A stretch of DNA of 64,000 nt from Inia geoffrensis (GCA_036417435.1 CM070900.1:115917315-115981314); one strand, 5' to 3'; positions 48,896 to 60,184 are shown, counted from the first letter of the stretch. Made by a program: numbers and translations. Notes: generated by a model from the letters alone, not told the origin.

Positions 48896-49099
48896 ACCAC
48901 ATGGGATGCCTGGAGTGGTAACTGAGTTCAGTGTCGAGACATTTATGGTCATGGGTTGGTGGACAAAGGCAGTGGAGTGTGTGTGTCTAAAGCTTGTAGC
49001 CTTTCCCAGTGCTGTGTGTGCTTTGAAACAATAACTATACATTATTTAATAGGAATATAATAATAATAATAGTACTGTATCAGAGATTTTTCTTTGTGC

Positions 49100-49255
49100 C
49101 TTACATGGATTGTCTCAAAACAACTTTATGATACATATCTTACCCATGGGAAAGCTGATAGGATAAATGACTTGACCAAGTTCCCACAGCTCTTAAGTGG
49201 TTGAGCCAGGGATTACCTTAACCAGTTTGACTCTTGTGTCTACCTATTTTTGCAC
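49100..49255 (-). repeat. MIR SINE, antisense
   Basis: Reversed MIR core: 'tcaaaacaactttatgatac', 'atgacttgaccaagttccca', 'gtggttgagccagggattac'. Confidence 0.85.
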
Positions 49256-50179
49256 TGTAACATTTTGGGATCCCAAGCTTGGAGCACCCTCATCCCTAGC
49301 ACACTGATACAGTCGGGTTTTACATTTAGGGCTGAGATCAAAGATGGTAGAAATGATTTCAGAACTGGAACTTATGCTTAGGGTGATATAAGGAAACATT
49401 TGGGAAATAAACTTCCTGCCCTTTAGACCCTGAGACCTGAAAAAGTATTGCCTCCGGACACTAGTGACATCAGAGAAGCAGATGAATTTAACATACCAAT
49501 GTGTGGGTCCACATGTGTTTGTAGTGGACTGAGGAACTCTCTACCATTGAATCGATGAGATTTTCTAGTTCTTTCTCCTGAGTGTGAAGCGGAACTGATC
49601 CCCTTGGAATGAGAAAGTCTCCAGAGTTCTTGAAATATTCAGGGAGTTGGAAGAGTTCCAAGAGAGATACTTGAGTTCCTGCTAATAGGCATATGAAGGC
49701 TCTAGAGATTAATTTGAATACTAAAATAAGAAATGACCTCATTTATGTCACAAGCTCATGAAACAGGCCATTTTGCATATTCTGCAAAGACCTATGGATT
49801 AACATATACTAGCCAGATTTCATATAATAAAAATGCAACCAGTGATTATCTCAGAATTCCTTAATAAAAGCCACTGGCTTTTACAGCCAAGGTTGGGTAA
49901 TAGATTTATGAATAAAATTTAAAAAAATCACAGGGTCGAAGGATGATAACAAAATAACATCAGGATAAAGTTAAGAAAATAACTGTCTAAAATATAATAT
50001 GGCTATCACCTAGTTGACATTTAAAATGGCAAAAACAAACATTTATGATTCTTAGCATCCTGTCATTTCACTGTTGCAAAAAGATTAATGTCAACACTAA
50101 GGACATCATCATTCTTCAGCATTAACAAGGGGTCTTATAGGTCAGTAGAAAGAATATTCAGATTGGCTATCAGACAGGG
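49256..50179. other. Unassigned sequence
   Basis: No repeat recognised. The 84-codon frame at 49488-49742 (minus) has no motif. Confidence 0.4.
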
Positions 50180-50300
50180 GATATATTAGAACCTACCTCA
50201 TAGGTTTGTTGTGAGGATAAAATGAGATCATTCACCTGTAGCATTTAACATAGCACTTGACACATGATAAGCATCCAACAGATGGTGGCTCTTATTCAGT
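50180..50300 (+). repeat. MIR SINE 3' part, sense
   Basis: 'cctacctcataggtttgttg', 'aggataaaatgagatcatt', 'acacatgataagcatccaac' give the second half of MIR in order. Confidence 0.85.
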
Positions 50301-50334
50301 TTTTATTGTTGTGTTATTGTTGTTATTTGCCAGT

Positions 50335-50440
50335 AAACCATGTGGCTTCAGACAGGTCATGTAATTTCTCTGGGTCTTAAGTGGGCTATCTTCAAGATGG
50401 GAGAATCAAATTAGGCAACTTCTAAGTGCTTCTTAATATT
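50335..50440 (+). repeat. MIR SINE middle part, sense
   Basis: 'aaaccatgtggcttcagaca', 'ggtcatgtaatttctctggg', 'agtgggctatcttcaagatg' give the MIR core. Together with the 3' part just upstream this is probably a second copy in the same orientation. Confidence 0.6.
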
Positions 50441-50675
50441 CAAGTTGTTTCAATATATGCTGGTAGAATTCTGATGGCAGTTTTTTTCTGCAGACTTCTT
50501 TAAGATAGCTCACAACTATGTAGGCACAGATAGTAAAACTATTGTGAAAATTTTATTTTTTAAAAAAGAGAGTTATTTAGACTGGTTGTGAGAAAGGCAC
50601 TTGGAGTGACCTGCTAGACAGCAAAGATGAGGACTCCAAGTGTAAGAATTATTGTGGACCTTAAGAAAAAAAAAA

Positions 50676-51029
50676 GGGACTTCCCTGGTGGTCCAGTGGT
50701 AAAGAATCCGCCTTCCAATGCAGGGGACGCGGGTTTGATTCCTGGTCAGGGAACTAAAATCCCACGTGCCACGGGGCAACTAAGCCTGGGTACAACTACT
50801 GAGCTCGCGTGCCTCAACTAGAGCCCACGTGAGGCAAACTAATGAGCCCACGCACCCTGGAGCCTGAGCACCACAACTAGAGAAGAGAAAACCTGCACAC
50901 CACAACTGGAGAGAAGCCCACGCGCCACAACGAAGAACCCATGCACCACAATGAAAGATCCCACGTGCTACAACTAAGACCCAATGCAGCCAAAAATAAA
51001 TAAATTAAATAAATAAATATTAAATAAAT
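50676..51029 (+). mobile_element. CHR/Bov-type tRNA-derived SINE, sense (long form)
   Basis: Sense copy of 354 bp, starting 'gggacttccctggtggtcca', with B-box block 'cgggtttgattcctggtc' and a body of repeated 'gcccacgcgccacaac' type units, ending in (AAATA)n. Target duplications 'ccttaagaaaa' at 50659 and 'tcttaagaaaa' at 51029 flank it. The B box has lost the C of TTCGA (reads TTTGA). Confidence 0.9.
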
Positions 51030-51141
51030 CTTAAGAAAAGAAAAGGAAAAAAAAACCTGGTGGCTAAATAGCAAGAATTACTGCCAAACACTGGGTAATC
51101 ATGGAACAGGTTACTCTGTAACCTCTCAAGACCCCAGAGTG

Positions 51142-51180
51142 CAGAATCCACTTGAAATATCAGCAGAATCCACTTGAAAT
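51142..51180 (+). repeat. 22-bp tandem duplication, 1.8 copies
   Basis: 'cagaatccacttgaaat' occurs twice (51142-51158 and 51164-51180) with five bases between, an exact repeat that points to a recent slippage or duplication. Confidence 0.9.
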
Positions 51181-52282
51181 AAAAATATATTTAAGGTTAG
51201 TAATACCAGTTGTATGACGAATTATGGGACATCAGAACTCTTTAAGAGGAAGTCTTTCGAGATATTTTGAGATGAAGAGGAAATGGTTTGTCAGTTGACA
51301 TTATTTAGTGAGATTATTTGAGCAAAGAGCTCTCAAAGTGCTACAGAAGAGCAAAATATTAAACTTAGTAAGGATCAGACATCCAGACAAACATTACATA
51401 AGTTGAGTTCAATGGAAACTGAAAGCTAGAGCTAATTAATTCTATGGCTTAAAGGGCAGAACGTGAGATACAATAAAGTATAGGTACAGCTCTTGGCCTT
51501 GAAAACTGCCAAAGCTTTCTGGCTTATAATTATTATTCTCCTATTTTGATATAACCTCATTATTCTGACAGGTAGAGCAAGTCTTTGACAAAAGTGGCAT
51601 GAGAAAAATTGGTGTTTGACTTTTTGACAAAATCGAAACTATAGACTTTGTTCACGAACTCTTCAAAAGTGACATAGACCTGTAGACATGCTCTTCTCCA
51701 TGTAGAGGTGCCTAAGAAAATTATGAGACATGGCAGAATGAGACGGTAGCATTAGTGATGAAATGTCTCGCATCTTGGTCCTGAAAATTCCTAGAGTTGC
51801 TCTGTGTCCTACAATATTTCCCTTCCTTTTATTCTTGAAGCCACCTCTTTATCCTCTCTCCATGCTTAAGCTGTGACTCACAACAAAAATAAACTGACTA
51901 ACAATACATCACCTGCCCATACTGTCTTTTCTCTCAGCTCTTTGTGTCATTTAGTCCATTCCTTAGTCATCTCTTCTTATTCATCTCAACTATTACTACT
52001 CATCTCAAGATTTATGTTTTCTGAACATAAGCAAAAATGATGAAAGAGCATGGAGTATTCTAAGGAATGACTTTATAACCCTTCAATGAGTTATTACAAC
52101 TCACAGTTTAGTTAGCATGAGCATTTCTGCTTCTCCAACATAAATAGCTATTCATTTAACATGCCATTAAGTAGCCCTAAGTGTTCAAACACTATACTTT
52201 GTTTGAAAAGTTTACTGTACCCTTCTTTTCAATGAGAATATAAATCATTCATACTTAGAAGCTTTTTTCAGGATAAATTCCC
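51181..52282. other. Unassigned sequence
   Basis: No repeat or gene recognised. Confidence 0.4.
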
Positions 52283-52405
52283 TAGAATTTTAATTGAGGT
52301 ATAAATATATATACAGTGAGGGGGGAAAGTATGTAAGCCTGACGTGTATAGCTCAGTTGATACCCATGGTATATATAAGTGTGTATACCTTGGTAGTAGT
52401 TAAAT

Positions 52406-52459
<54 letters not shown>

Positions 52460-53095
52460 TAAAACATTTCAGCTACACTGGAAGGTTCTCTGTGTACCTT
52501 CACAGTCAATACCAGCATCCACCCACCTCTCACTCCTCCTTCTGCCAAGAGGTAACTGCTATTTTGACTTCTGCCATCATTGATTAGTTTTGCCTGTTCC
52601 TGTACATCACATAAATGGAATCATATAATAGTTGTTTTTGTGTCTGGCTTCATTCACTCATCATTGTATCTGTGGTAGCCACCCAAATTGTTGTATGAAG
52701 CAGAAAATTAGTTTTTTCGTGACTGTGTAGTATTCCATTGTATGAATATAACAAACTATATTGATTCAGTGCACTGTTAATGGACATTTGGGCTGTTTTG
52801 AGTTTTGGGCCATTAAGAATAAAGTTGGACTAAGCATTCATGTTCAGATCTTTGTGTGAACACAGTTTTATTTTTCTTAGGTTTATGTCTCAGAATGGAA
52901 ATTCTGGGTCATAGAGTGCTATATGTATGGCTTTAGTAGATTAGATATTGAGAGTCTTACAGAATAACAGAAGCAATTTAAATTCCCACCAACATATAAG
53001 AATTCCACTTGCTTCAAATCCCTCCCAAACACTAGATATTGTGAGTATTTTAATTTTAGCTCTTCTGGTAGATGTGCAGTGTTGTATATTCTTAT
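52283..53095 (-). mobile_element. L1M 3' UTR, antisense, with a microsatellite
   Basis: On the + strand: 'ttttaattgaggtataaat', 'ggaatcatataatagttg', 'gtgtagtattccattgtat', 'gttaatggacatttgggctg', 'aattcccaccaacatataag' and 'gtagatgtgcagtgttgta' are the reversed L1M 3' UTR in order. A CA array interrupts it. No coding part is included. Confidence 0.88.
52408..52457. repeat. (AC)25 microsatellite
   Basis: Fifty bases of uninterrupted AC within the L1M 3' UTR. Confidence 0.97.
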
Positions 53096-53254
53096 GTGCA
53101 TGTAATGTGAATTTCCATGATTTATGACACTAAATTCAGAAATTCATAATTGAAATGTTGTGCTTCTATAGAATAGGCTACCGGCTTCCATGGCAGATAT
53201 GGTACAATTATTTACAAAATGACACCAAAATATTACCACACTGAATTTGATGGG

Positions 53255-53350
53255 AGTTAAGAACTGGGTTTTAATTCTAGGTCTGCCAGTAACTGATACA
53301 GTGATCTTGGACAATTCATTTTTCTTTACTGGTTCTTGGGTTCCTCACTT
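53255..53350 (+). repeat. MIR SINE core fragment, sense
   Basis: 'ttctaggtctgccagtaact', 'gtgatcttggacaattcat' and 'tcttgggttcctcacttatt' give the MIR order. Confidence 0.7.
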
Positions 53351-53713
53351 ATTAATTAAGAGTTTACTTGTGTTGCTGTGCACTTACTGTACATTCTAAC
53401 ATATATGGTTTAATAAATATTTTATTCTCTGTCCTAGCCTGCATCTCTGGCCAGGGAAGGCCCCTGACTCTGTACTCAGTGGAGAGAAAGACACGTGTAG
53501 ACAAAATAAGCATTGTTTTCTAGGTCATTTTTTCATCAGTTGTCAGATTCCTTTGGATTCATTTAGATTTTTAATTCTTTTCCTTAGCAGAAGCTGAGAG
53601 GGTCTAGTGGTCTGACTTACTACTTATCCTTTGAAGGATTTTTTTCCTGTAAGATTCCCAAAGAAATTCCTTCTTGGTCCTCTTGGCAGAGGGACTTCGC
53701 TCCAGAGCCACCA
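53351..53713. other. Unassigned sequence
   Basis: Between a MIR core and the TC array; nothing recognised. Confidence 0.4.
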
Positions 53714-53726
53714 TCTCTCTCTCTTT

Positions 53727-53799
<73 letters not shown>
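53714..53799. repeat. (TC)n polypyrimidine microsatellite
   Basis: An 86-base pyrimidine-only tract; the last 58 bases or so are pure TC. The other strand gives a spurious arginine/glutamate frame of 69 codons. Confidence 0.95.
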
Positions 53800-53803
<4 letters not shown>

Positions 53804-54841
53804 GTGCTGACACAGCTCTCCTGTCAGATCTAAATCTTAAAAAGGGTTACGACCTCACCAAAGTAAATGGCTTCCTATCTGCTTCAGGGAAATTCCATAG
53901 CTCAGGAGTGTTGGGACACATCATGTGGTCACAGGAACAAAAATTAATTTTTTGTTACATATAGTTTAGGCAGTTGTGATCCAAATTAATGTAAGGGTCT
54001 TCACTTTTATCTGTGTTTGAACTGGGGCTACAAAGATGAGTAAATCCAAACCAATGGTAATTGATGACCTAAACTATAGATTTTGTTTTTCTGTTAAGAT
54101 TTTCTTAATTCTACATAAATAAATGATTCCATTGGAGACTGTGCTTTGTAGTGCCAAAATTAATACTAAATGTAAAGTTAGCCTCTTGTAAAAGCTGCAT
54201 TAACTCTGCAAAGCCATTTGATCTCTAGTTCCTGTAGTGAAGTCATTATTTACATGGAAATGAACCCAGTACATCACTGATCTATAAATACTGCAAGCAT
54301 TAAACCTATGCCAGGTATTATGATATTCCTGAGACTGTAATAATTAAAAACAAAGATAAGTCATCTTTCTCTGCCCTTGCGGGCTTAGAATCTTGTGGAT
54401 GTCATTATGCAAAGTTCTTAAATTCCAAGTATTATACATCCAAGAACCTGAACTTTGTGGCTAAATAGAGAAATCAAAGTTTAGAAAATGACTAGACATT
54501 CAAAAGGACCCATCAACTACAGGTAGAAAAATTAGTTTCAAGCATCCGTTTCTTCTACAAATATTGTTTTACTTCATTTGATTTAACTGGTCTTGTTCTA
54601 AGCCCTGAGGAATCAGGAGTAAATGAGACAGATGTGCCTTTTGTCCTCTAGAGTTTCTGACCCGTGGCTATCTTAGATTCTGCTTGAAAAATTCCATGCT
54701 TAATGACTAAGAGTCTGGGTCACAGCTAAATTATTAACAACACAGTTTTAATCTTCATATGAATGTTTATGCTCATATGGAACCTCTTCCTAGGGAACCC
54801 GGGACCTGGCTCTTCTTTCCCTTCTAATACTGTAAACATGG

Positions 54842-54842
<1 letters not shown>
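53800..54842. other. Unassigned sequence with a weak L2 relic
   Basis: Mostly nothing recognisable. At about 54580-54665 the order 'tggtcttgttctaagccct' to 'cctctagagtttctgacc' is a possible reversed L2 terminus. Confidence 0.4.

Positions 54843-54875
<33 letters not shown>
54843..54875. repeat. (TG)n microsatellite
   Basis: Thirty-three bases of TG, close to the small L1 insertion at 54920. Confidence 0.95.
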
Positions 54876-54878
<3 letters not shown>

Positions 54879-54919
54879 CTTGGGATTATTTACTTTGTCA
54901 AGAGTATATGCAGCTTGGA

Positions 54920-55000
54920 TTCACTTTGTTATACAGCAGAAACTAACACACCATTGTAAAGCAGTTATATACTCCAATAAAGATATTAAAAAAAAGAAAA
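54920..55000 (+). mobile_element. Very short 5'-truncated L1 insertion with perfect target duplication
   Basis: Only the last part of an L1 3' end is present, starting 'ttcactttgttatacagc' and containing 'actccaataaagatatt' before an A-rich tail. It is flanked by a perfect 17-bp target duplication 'agtatatgcagcttgga' at 54903-54919 and 55001-55017. At 81 bp it is among the shortest L1 insertions that can be proved by target duplication. AATAAA is present in the tail region. Confidence 0.93.
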
Positions 55001-55117
55001 AGTATATGCAGCTTGGAGGGAAATGGAATGAGAAAATAACTCTCACATCTTAAATATGCCCTGTCAAGCTTGCATATTAGTTACAACCTGCTCCACTATA
55101 TCCCATGTAGACCAGTA

Positions 55118-55270
55118 TATTTAGCTACTAGATTAGAGCTGGAAACTTGAGTTTGGATTCCAGCTCTACCATTCAATACCTGAGTGACCCTGGTCAACTT
55201 ATTTCTTATCTCTGAGTTTGAATAATCTCATCTGTAAAATGGGGATAATAATTCCCATTGTCTGCTTAAT
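55118..55270 (+). repeat. MIR SINE, sense
   Basis: Reads 'agtttggattccagctctac', 'ctgagtgaccctggtcaact', 'ctcatctgtaaaatggggat', a well preserved MIR. Confidence 0.92.
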
Positions 55271-55654
55271 CAAATTTTTCAAAAAGGAAATTGCATTGCC
55301 TAGGAGATTCAGGGCAGTTCTTTTAATTGTGTAGTATTAGCACCTTTCTATTGTAATAAAAGGGGTTTGTACTACAGTTACTTCCCACGCTCACGGCCAT
55401 TGACAACTGGGAAGAGTGAGGAAGGAGGAGGGCTGTCTGCTCACAACCCCTTATACACCATCACCTTCCTTATTCTTTGCCAGTCATCATTTGTTCAAAA
55501 CATCATTTACCAGGGATCAAATCATGCTTTGAGTGTAAGTATAATATCTGGTTGGCTGGACACATATACATTCAGAAGTATACCTTATTTCATGGAGGGA
55601 GGGCTTCCACAAAGTTCCCTCAACGATGCTTTGCTCCACCTTGGGATATTTCCT

Positions 55655-55790
55655 TTCCCTATGGGTCAGTTATCCCATTTCACTAATGAGGCATGGATAA
55701 GCTAGATGATGTCACTCAGGAACGAATGATAATTCGATGGCAGAGCCGGAATTAGAACCCATTAGACGGCTTTACTTCCAGGTCTGTTCT
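55655..55790 (-). repeat. MIR SINE, antisense
   Basis: 'atcccatttcactaatgagg', 'gatgatgtcactcaggaacg', 'cagagccggaattagaaccc' give reversed MIR order. Confidence 0.8.
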
Positions 55791-56599
55791 CATGTCATTG
55801 AACAAGGCTTGTGCTTCGTTTCAGCTCAGATTTCTTATTTCCAGTTGGTGTTTTGTTGTCTGAAATTTCACACATTAGCACTTTGACCCCTTAAAAACAG
55901 GTTTAAGTGATTGTAGCACTCTTGCCTCAGTGCACTTTGATTTTTGCTTAATCAATTCATCAGGACCTTCTATTGTTAGCAGGAGAAACACAGAGACCAA
56001 GAACTTTCACGACAACTCCAAACACTCAATTATTCATTGGGATCTGTAGTGTTTTACAGAAGCAAAATAGACACGACCAGAATTATCATGATTTAACAAG
56101 TGAGCTCCTCTAGATCTGAGCATAAATGGAATATGCCTGTGCTATGAAAGCAAAAATATGAAATGTGATTTTATCATTCTTTTCCCATAAGAAATTTTAT
56201 TTTCCATATGCATCTAGTTTGTCTGTATCTGTCTATGTAACTTAGGACTAAATTCATCAGAAGTAAGACCGTTCAGGTGTGGTAATTGACACCATGAAGT
56301 CATCAGAAAACCTTTCTTTTTCTGCTTCATCATCCTCAGTGTGTAGCTTCCATCCTCATGGTCCAAAGTGGCTGCTAGAGGTCCAGTCCTCATGTCAGTA
56401 TTTCAGGCAGCAGGAAAGAGCACAGTGGAAGGGCAGAAGGGTGTGCGCAAGCTGCCTGTGTTCCTTTTAAATAAGTTCTTCGGCAAGTCCCACACAATAA
56501 CTTCTGCTTATGGTACTTTGGCTATATCTTATTCTCCTGACCATTCTTAGTTGTATAGAGATAAAAGCTTCTATTTTGTTAACAATCACCCCATCCCTC
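55791..56599. other. Unassigned sequence
   Basis: No repeat recognised. Short frames at 56279-56470 and 56368-56550 overlap and have no motif. Confidence 0.4.
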
Positions 56600-56850
56600 T
56601 TTGCCGTTCTGTTCTCCCTCCCCACCTCTCAGAAAACCAAAGCTAGCAGTTATACATATATTCCTACATTTCTCTAGAATTATACAAATAATTGACATAC
56701 ATGTTGTTGTTAGTGATCAGAATTAGATCATACTATACAAAGTATTCTTCAGCTTAATTTTTTAACCTAATCCAGGTTCGCTTCATGTAGATGTCCTCAT
56801 TCTTTTAAATAGCTACTTCAAATTCTTTAGTATCAATATGCCACAAATAT
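56600..56850 (-). repeat. L1M 3' UTR fragment, antisense
   Basis: 'tagcagttatacatatattc', 'gatcatactatacaaagtat', 'catgtagatgtcctcattct' follow the reverse of an L1M 3' UTR. Confidence 0.6.
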
Positions 56851-58104
56851 TTCACAAAGAAGACGACCTTTGCTGATTAAGGTGCCCAGAAGGGCAGCAA
56901 AATCAGCTTGATTAAGTACTGAAGACAGCTAAAAAAACCAAGAGACTGAATGATGGAGAGAAAGTTAGAGGGTTTAGGGTCAAGCACATTAAGTGGATTA
57001 ACATGGCTAGCTAAGGACACAGAGCATGCTCAGAGTATGACTGCAGCATTTTTAGGACAGAGGGGGCACTTTTTAGCATAGCTTCTTATGCCACAAAATC
57101 CCTAAAGATGCCATTTATGCCATCTGGCTTTGTTGTTCCTCTCAATCAGCATCTTTAGACATTTCTACTATTCATTTTTCCCCTTTTCAAAACATTTCTC
57201 CAATCAAATCACCATCTAATTTCTAAATTCTGAAAAAAAAAGAGTTTAAAAAAAATTTAAAACTTTGCCCTTAAACCACTTTCTCTAGTTATTAATCCAC
57301 CTGTTGATAGCCTTTCTTTCCATTTTGAGTTCGAACATTATTTTTGTCCTTTCGCACATTTTTCCTTGCCTTTATTCGGCCCTATTGCCCCTTTTCCTTC
57401 TTTTTCCATGATTTTCCTCACCTTCTTGTGCTTTTCAGATAAGTACCTATTGAAACACAAACCAGCATATAGACTTTTATCTTGAGTTTCCATAAGTGTT
57501 CAAAATTTAACATGGAAAGGAACTGTGTTAGAGTCTGAATCTCCAGGTTTGCTGTTGCTCCTTCCGAAATTTGAGCCTCATGCCTTTCCCAACCATGCCC
57601 TATCCGTGAAGCCCAAATGTACATCATGAGCATGGTGAATAAGTGAAGAAAGTAAGTTAAAAAAAAAGCAAAGCTGACTCTCTGAAAGAAACTAAAAGAA
57701 CATTTCCTCTGTAACACAGACCTATAGATATCTCAGCATACAGGGCAAACAAAAGTGATCCAGAAACAAACACCAAGCTGCTCAGTTTCTTTTGGCTAAT
57801 GCAAGCTTGACGGGTTTTCCCTCCCTTTGTGTTTTGTGGACTGAGTAAATAGGGAAGCAGTGAAGATGTTCACTGAGAAGGCTTCAGGTATCAATGCATT
57901 CGTTCATCTTCTGTTTTCTGGTCTCCTCATTCTGTAATGAGGCTAATTGGAGGTGCCAGGAAATCGGGGGGCTGGTTCTGAGAGCATCTAACAGCATAAC
58001 TACTTGCTTTTCTTGGTCTTTGACACCACTTTTACTAAGAAACATGACCAATATTTACAAAATAATGTGACAACACTAGTAAGAATATAGTTCTCAGAGA
58101 ATCT
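56851..58104. other. Unassigned sequence
   Basis: No repeat recognised. The 99-codon frame at 57418-57717 (minus) shows a hydrophobic patch ('FAFFLTYFLHLF') but no family, start context or splice signals support a gene. Confidence 0.4.
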
Positions 58105-58225
58105 CATATATGGAAGTAATTTGCATGTGAGGAAACTGAAGGGTAAAAGTGTTTGCCCCAACTCATATTATTGTTGGCAAAGCCAGAAGCAAACTCTTGT
58201 CCATTATGCAACTCCCCTCACTCTG
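58105..58225 (-). repeat. MIR SINE, antisense
   Basis: 'tgcatgtgaggaaactgaag', 'gtgtttgccccaactcatat', 'ggcaaagccagaagcaaact' in reversed MIR order. Confidence 0.8.
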
Positions 58226-58359
58226 ACCTTGGCTACAGGCTGCTCCAAATGTTGAACTGATGGATGTAGCTAAACCTTACCTTATTTCCAAGAAAAAATT
58301 AATCACCTAACATTTTATGGGATGCTGATCACACACCAGAAACCATTGTGCAAGATGTC

Positions 58360-58449
58360 ATGCCTTCATTTACTCCATGAATATTTATCCAGGGACATTT
58401 ATGCATGAGTCAGAGAGGGTCCTTGTCATCATGGAGCTTATATCTGAGG
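58360..58449 (-). repeat. L2 LINE fragment, antisense
   Basis: A weak reversed L2: 'ccttcatttactccatgaat' to 'tcatcatggagcttatatct'. It runs into the GT/AC tract. Confidence 0.5.
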
Positions 58450-58450
58450 G

Positions 58451-58495
58451 GTGTGTGTGTGTGTGTGTGTGCGCACACACACACACGTGTGCATG
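58451..58495. repeat. Alternating purine-pyrimidine tract with a 28-bp palindrome
   Basis: Forty-five bases strictly alternate purine and pyrimidine: GT repeats, GCGC, AC repeats, then GTGTGCATG. The part 58459-58486 is a perfect palindrome centred on GCGC at 58471-58474. Such sequence is Z-DNA- and cruciform-prone by established rules. Confidence 0.93.
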
Positions 58496-58634
58496 TTGAC
58501 AGAGGGTGAGGGAAAGTGGAGAGTGGAAGAACAATAAAAGCAAGTAAATCCACCATTATATCTGATAGTGTTTTATGTTAAATGAACATCCGAGATAGGA
58601 TAGAGAACAGTGTGGAAGATGAGGGAAGAGAGCT
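58496..58634. other. Unassigned sequence
   Basis: Short stretch between the GT/AC tract and a MIR; nothing recognised. Confidence 0.4.
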
Positions 58635-58790
58635 ACTTTATACTATTGCATTTAATTCTAACATCAAGTCTATGAGACAGGGACTAGTTTTCTCTCTGAT
58701 ATGCAGATAAAGTTCACCCATCTTGGGCGGGAAGGAGTCAACTCTAAGCCCAGGTCTGCCTCACTCCAGAGTTGTGCTCTAGTCATTATG
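58635..58790 (-). repeat. MIR SINE, antisense
   Basis: 'atttaattctaacatcaagt', 'gatatgcagataaagttcac', 'aactctaagcccaggtctgc' in reversed MIR order. Confidence 0.75.
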
Positions 58791-59337
58791 CCCATTTGCC
58801 TCTAACTGACAATGTCATGGGAAAAAAAGTATTTCCTTGAATTTTTATTCAAAGCAGCAATTGTTAAATGAGAAAATACACTGGATAAGTGCTGATGATT
58901 ATGTATCTGAACAGTGAGCTGAGTTGCTTAATGAGGTTAAGGCTCATGACATCAAAACTTGAGACTGGTGGAAAAGAGACCAAATAAAAATGCATTATTG
59001 GATTTATCTGGTTCCTATTTTCAAGGATCAAAGAATCAGCTAATAGGTACACAGTTCTTGAAGCCGTGCAAGGTCAGCAGCTAATAAAGACATCTACTAT
59101 TTAATCATGGATCAGACCACTTGACTTTGCTTGTATCACTGATACCAGCCATTATTGGCTGAGAACCAGCAGAGTACTCAGTACAACATGAAATAAGAGA
59201 GGTTGGGGGATCTGTTAATTGCATCTTGTCTCAGCTGTAGAAGGTACACTCGTCCAAAATCAGTCCCTTCCAATTATTCCAGGTTGCAGCTGGCATGGTA
59301 AACCCAGGGTTGTTTTCGCCCAATGAAAGAGTCTAAT
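58791..59337. other. Unassigned sequence
   Basis: No repeat recognised. Confidence 0.4.
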
Positions 59338-59560
59338 TTTATCACAGAATCATAGGACTGGCAAGTCCTTGAGAGGTCAGTGGAGGCATTCAGGCAAGAC
59401 TGCACTGAGTGAATATATCTAATCCTATTTTAAACCACCTCCAGAGGGGAGATTCCATGATTTCTCTAGAAAGCCAATGCCAGTTTTAAGCAACGTTTTC
59501 TGTAACCAGCCTTACATCCTTAGTGATTTATTTTAAATTCACAGAGTTCATAATGCTAGT
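59338..59560 (-). repeat. CR1/L3-type LINE relic, antisense
   Basis: On the + strand it starts 'atcacagaatcataggactg', the reverse of the CR1 3' terminus (which carries an ATTCTATGA-like motif), then 'caagtccttgagaggtca', 'cctccagaggggagattcca' and 'catgatttctctagaaagcc', in the order of CR1/L3. The tail part reads 'gtaaccagccttacatcc'. In mammals such relics derive from very old L3/CR1 LINEs. Confidence 0.72.
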
Positions 59561-59689
59561 TTATACTATCTCTATTTTCCATCTTAGTTTTTTAAAAGTA
59601 TTGTATCGCTTATTATCTTAATATTCCTAAATTGAACACTTATTCTATGGTAGCATTAAGAATTCCAAAGAAAAATGACTTTGAAGGAC
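59561..59689. other. Unassigned sequence
   Basis: Nothing recognised between the CR1 relic and the L2 copy. Confidence 0.4.
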
Positions 59690-60092
59690 TTCCAACCCAG
59701 CTCCCACTTTCTCCCTTGTTCCCTTGCTCTAAGCATGCTGGCCATTTTATATCCTCAAACGTGCCCAGCTTATTTCTTACTCGGGGCTTTTGCACTTGCT
59801 ATTTGATCCTGTGCCTGTGACAGTCTGCACTAAACCTTCCTGTAAAGGGCCCCTTCTCCTCCGAAGAGCCATCCCTGATCGACCTATTTAAAGTCTCCTC
59901 AGAGCATGTATGTCTCTAAAATTATCTTATTTATTCCCTAGTTGGCACAGTTGTTGTTTGTCTCCTTCCAAAAGAATGTTTGAACTGTGTGACTGGGCCT
60001 CACCTGACTTTTTTGTTCTAACCATTGTAATTCCAGTGTCTAAAACAGGCATATCATAAGCATTTGATAAATATTTGCTGAAGAAATGAACG
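59690..60092 (+). repeat. L2 LINE 3' region, sense
   Basis: The order 'cccagctcccactttctccc', 'cactccaagcatgctggcc' (as 'ctctaagcatgctggcc'), 'ggggcttttgcacttgctat', 'gagccatccctgatcgacc', 'ctaaaacaggcatatcataa' and 'gataaatatttgctgaagaa' is complete L2 3' end. Confidence 0.88.
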
Positions 60093-60184
60093 AAAGGATA
60101 TTTGCATAGCAATAGAGCAGTGTAAAATGTTTATTAAGTCTGTGTCCTCAGGGAACTCCCAGAGTGGTCTGTTCTAAGAGGATG

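Noticed and set aside
57418..57717. 99-codon minus-strand frame with a hydrophobic segment
   Set aside because: A single short frame with no homologous motif, no promoter context and no splice evidence.
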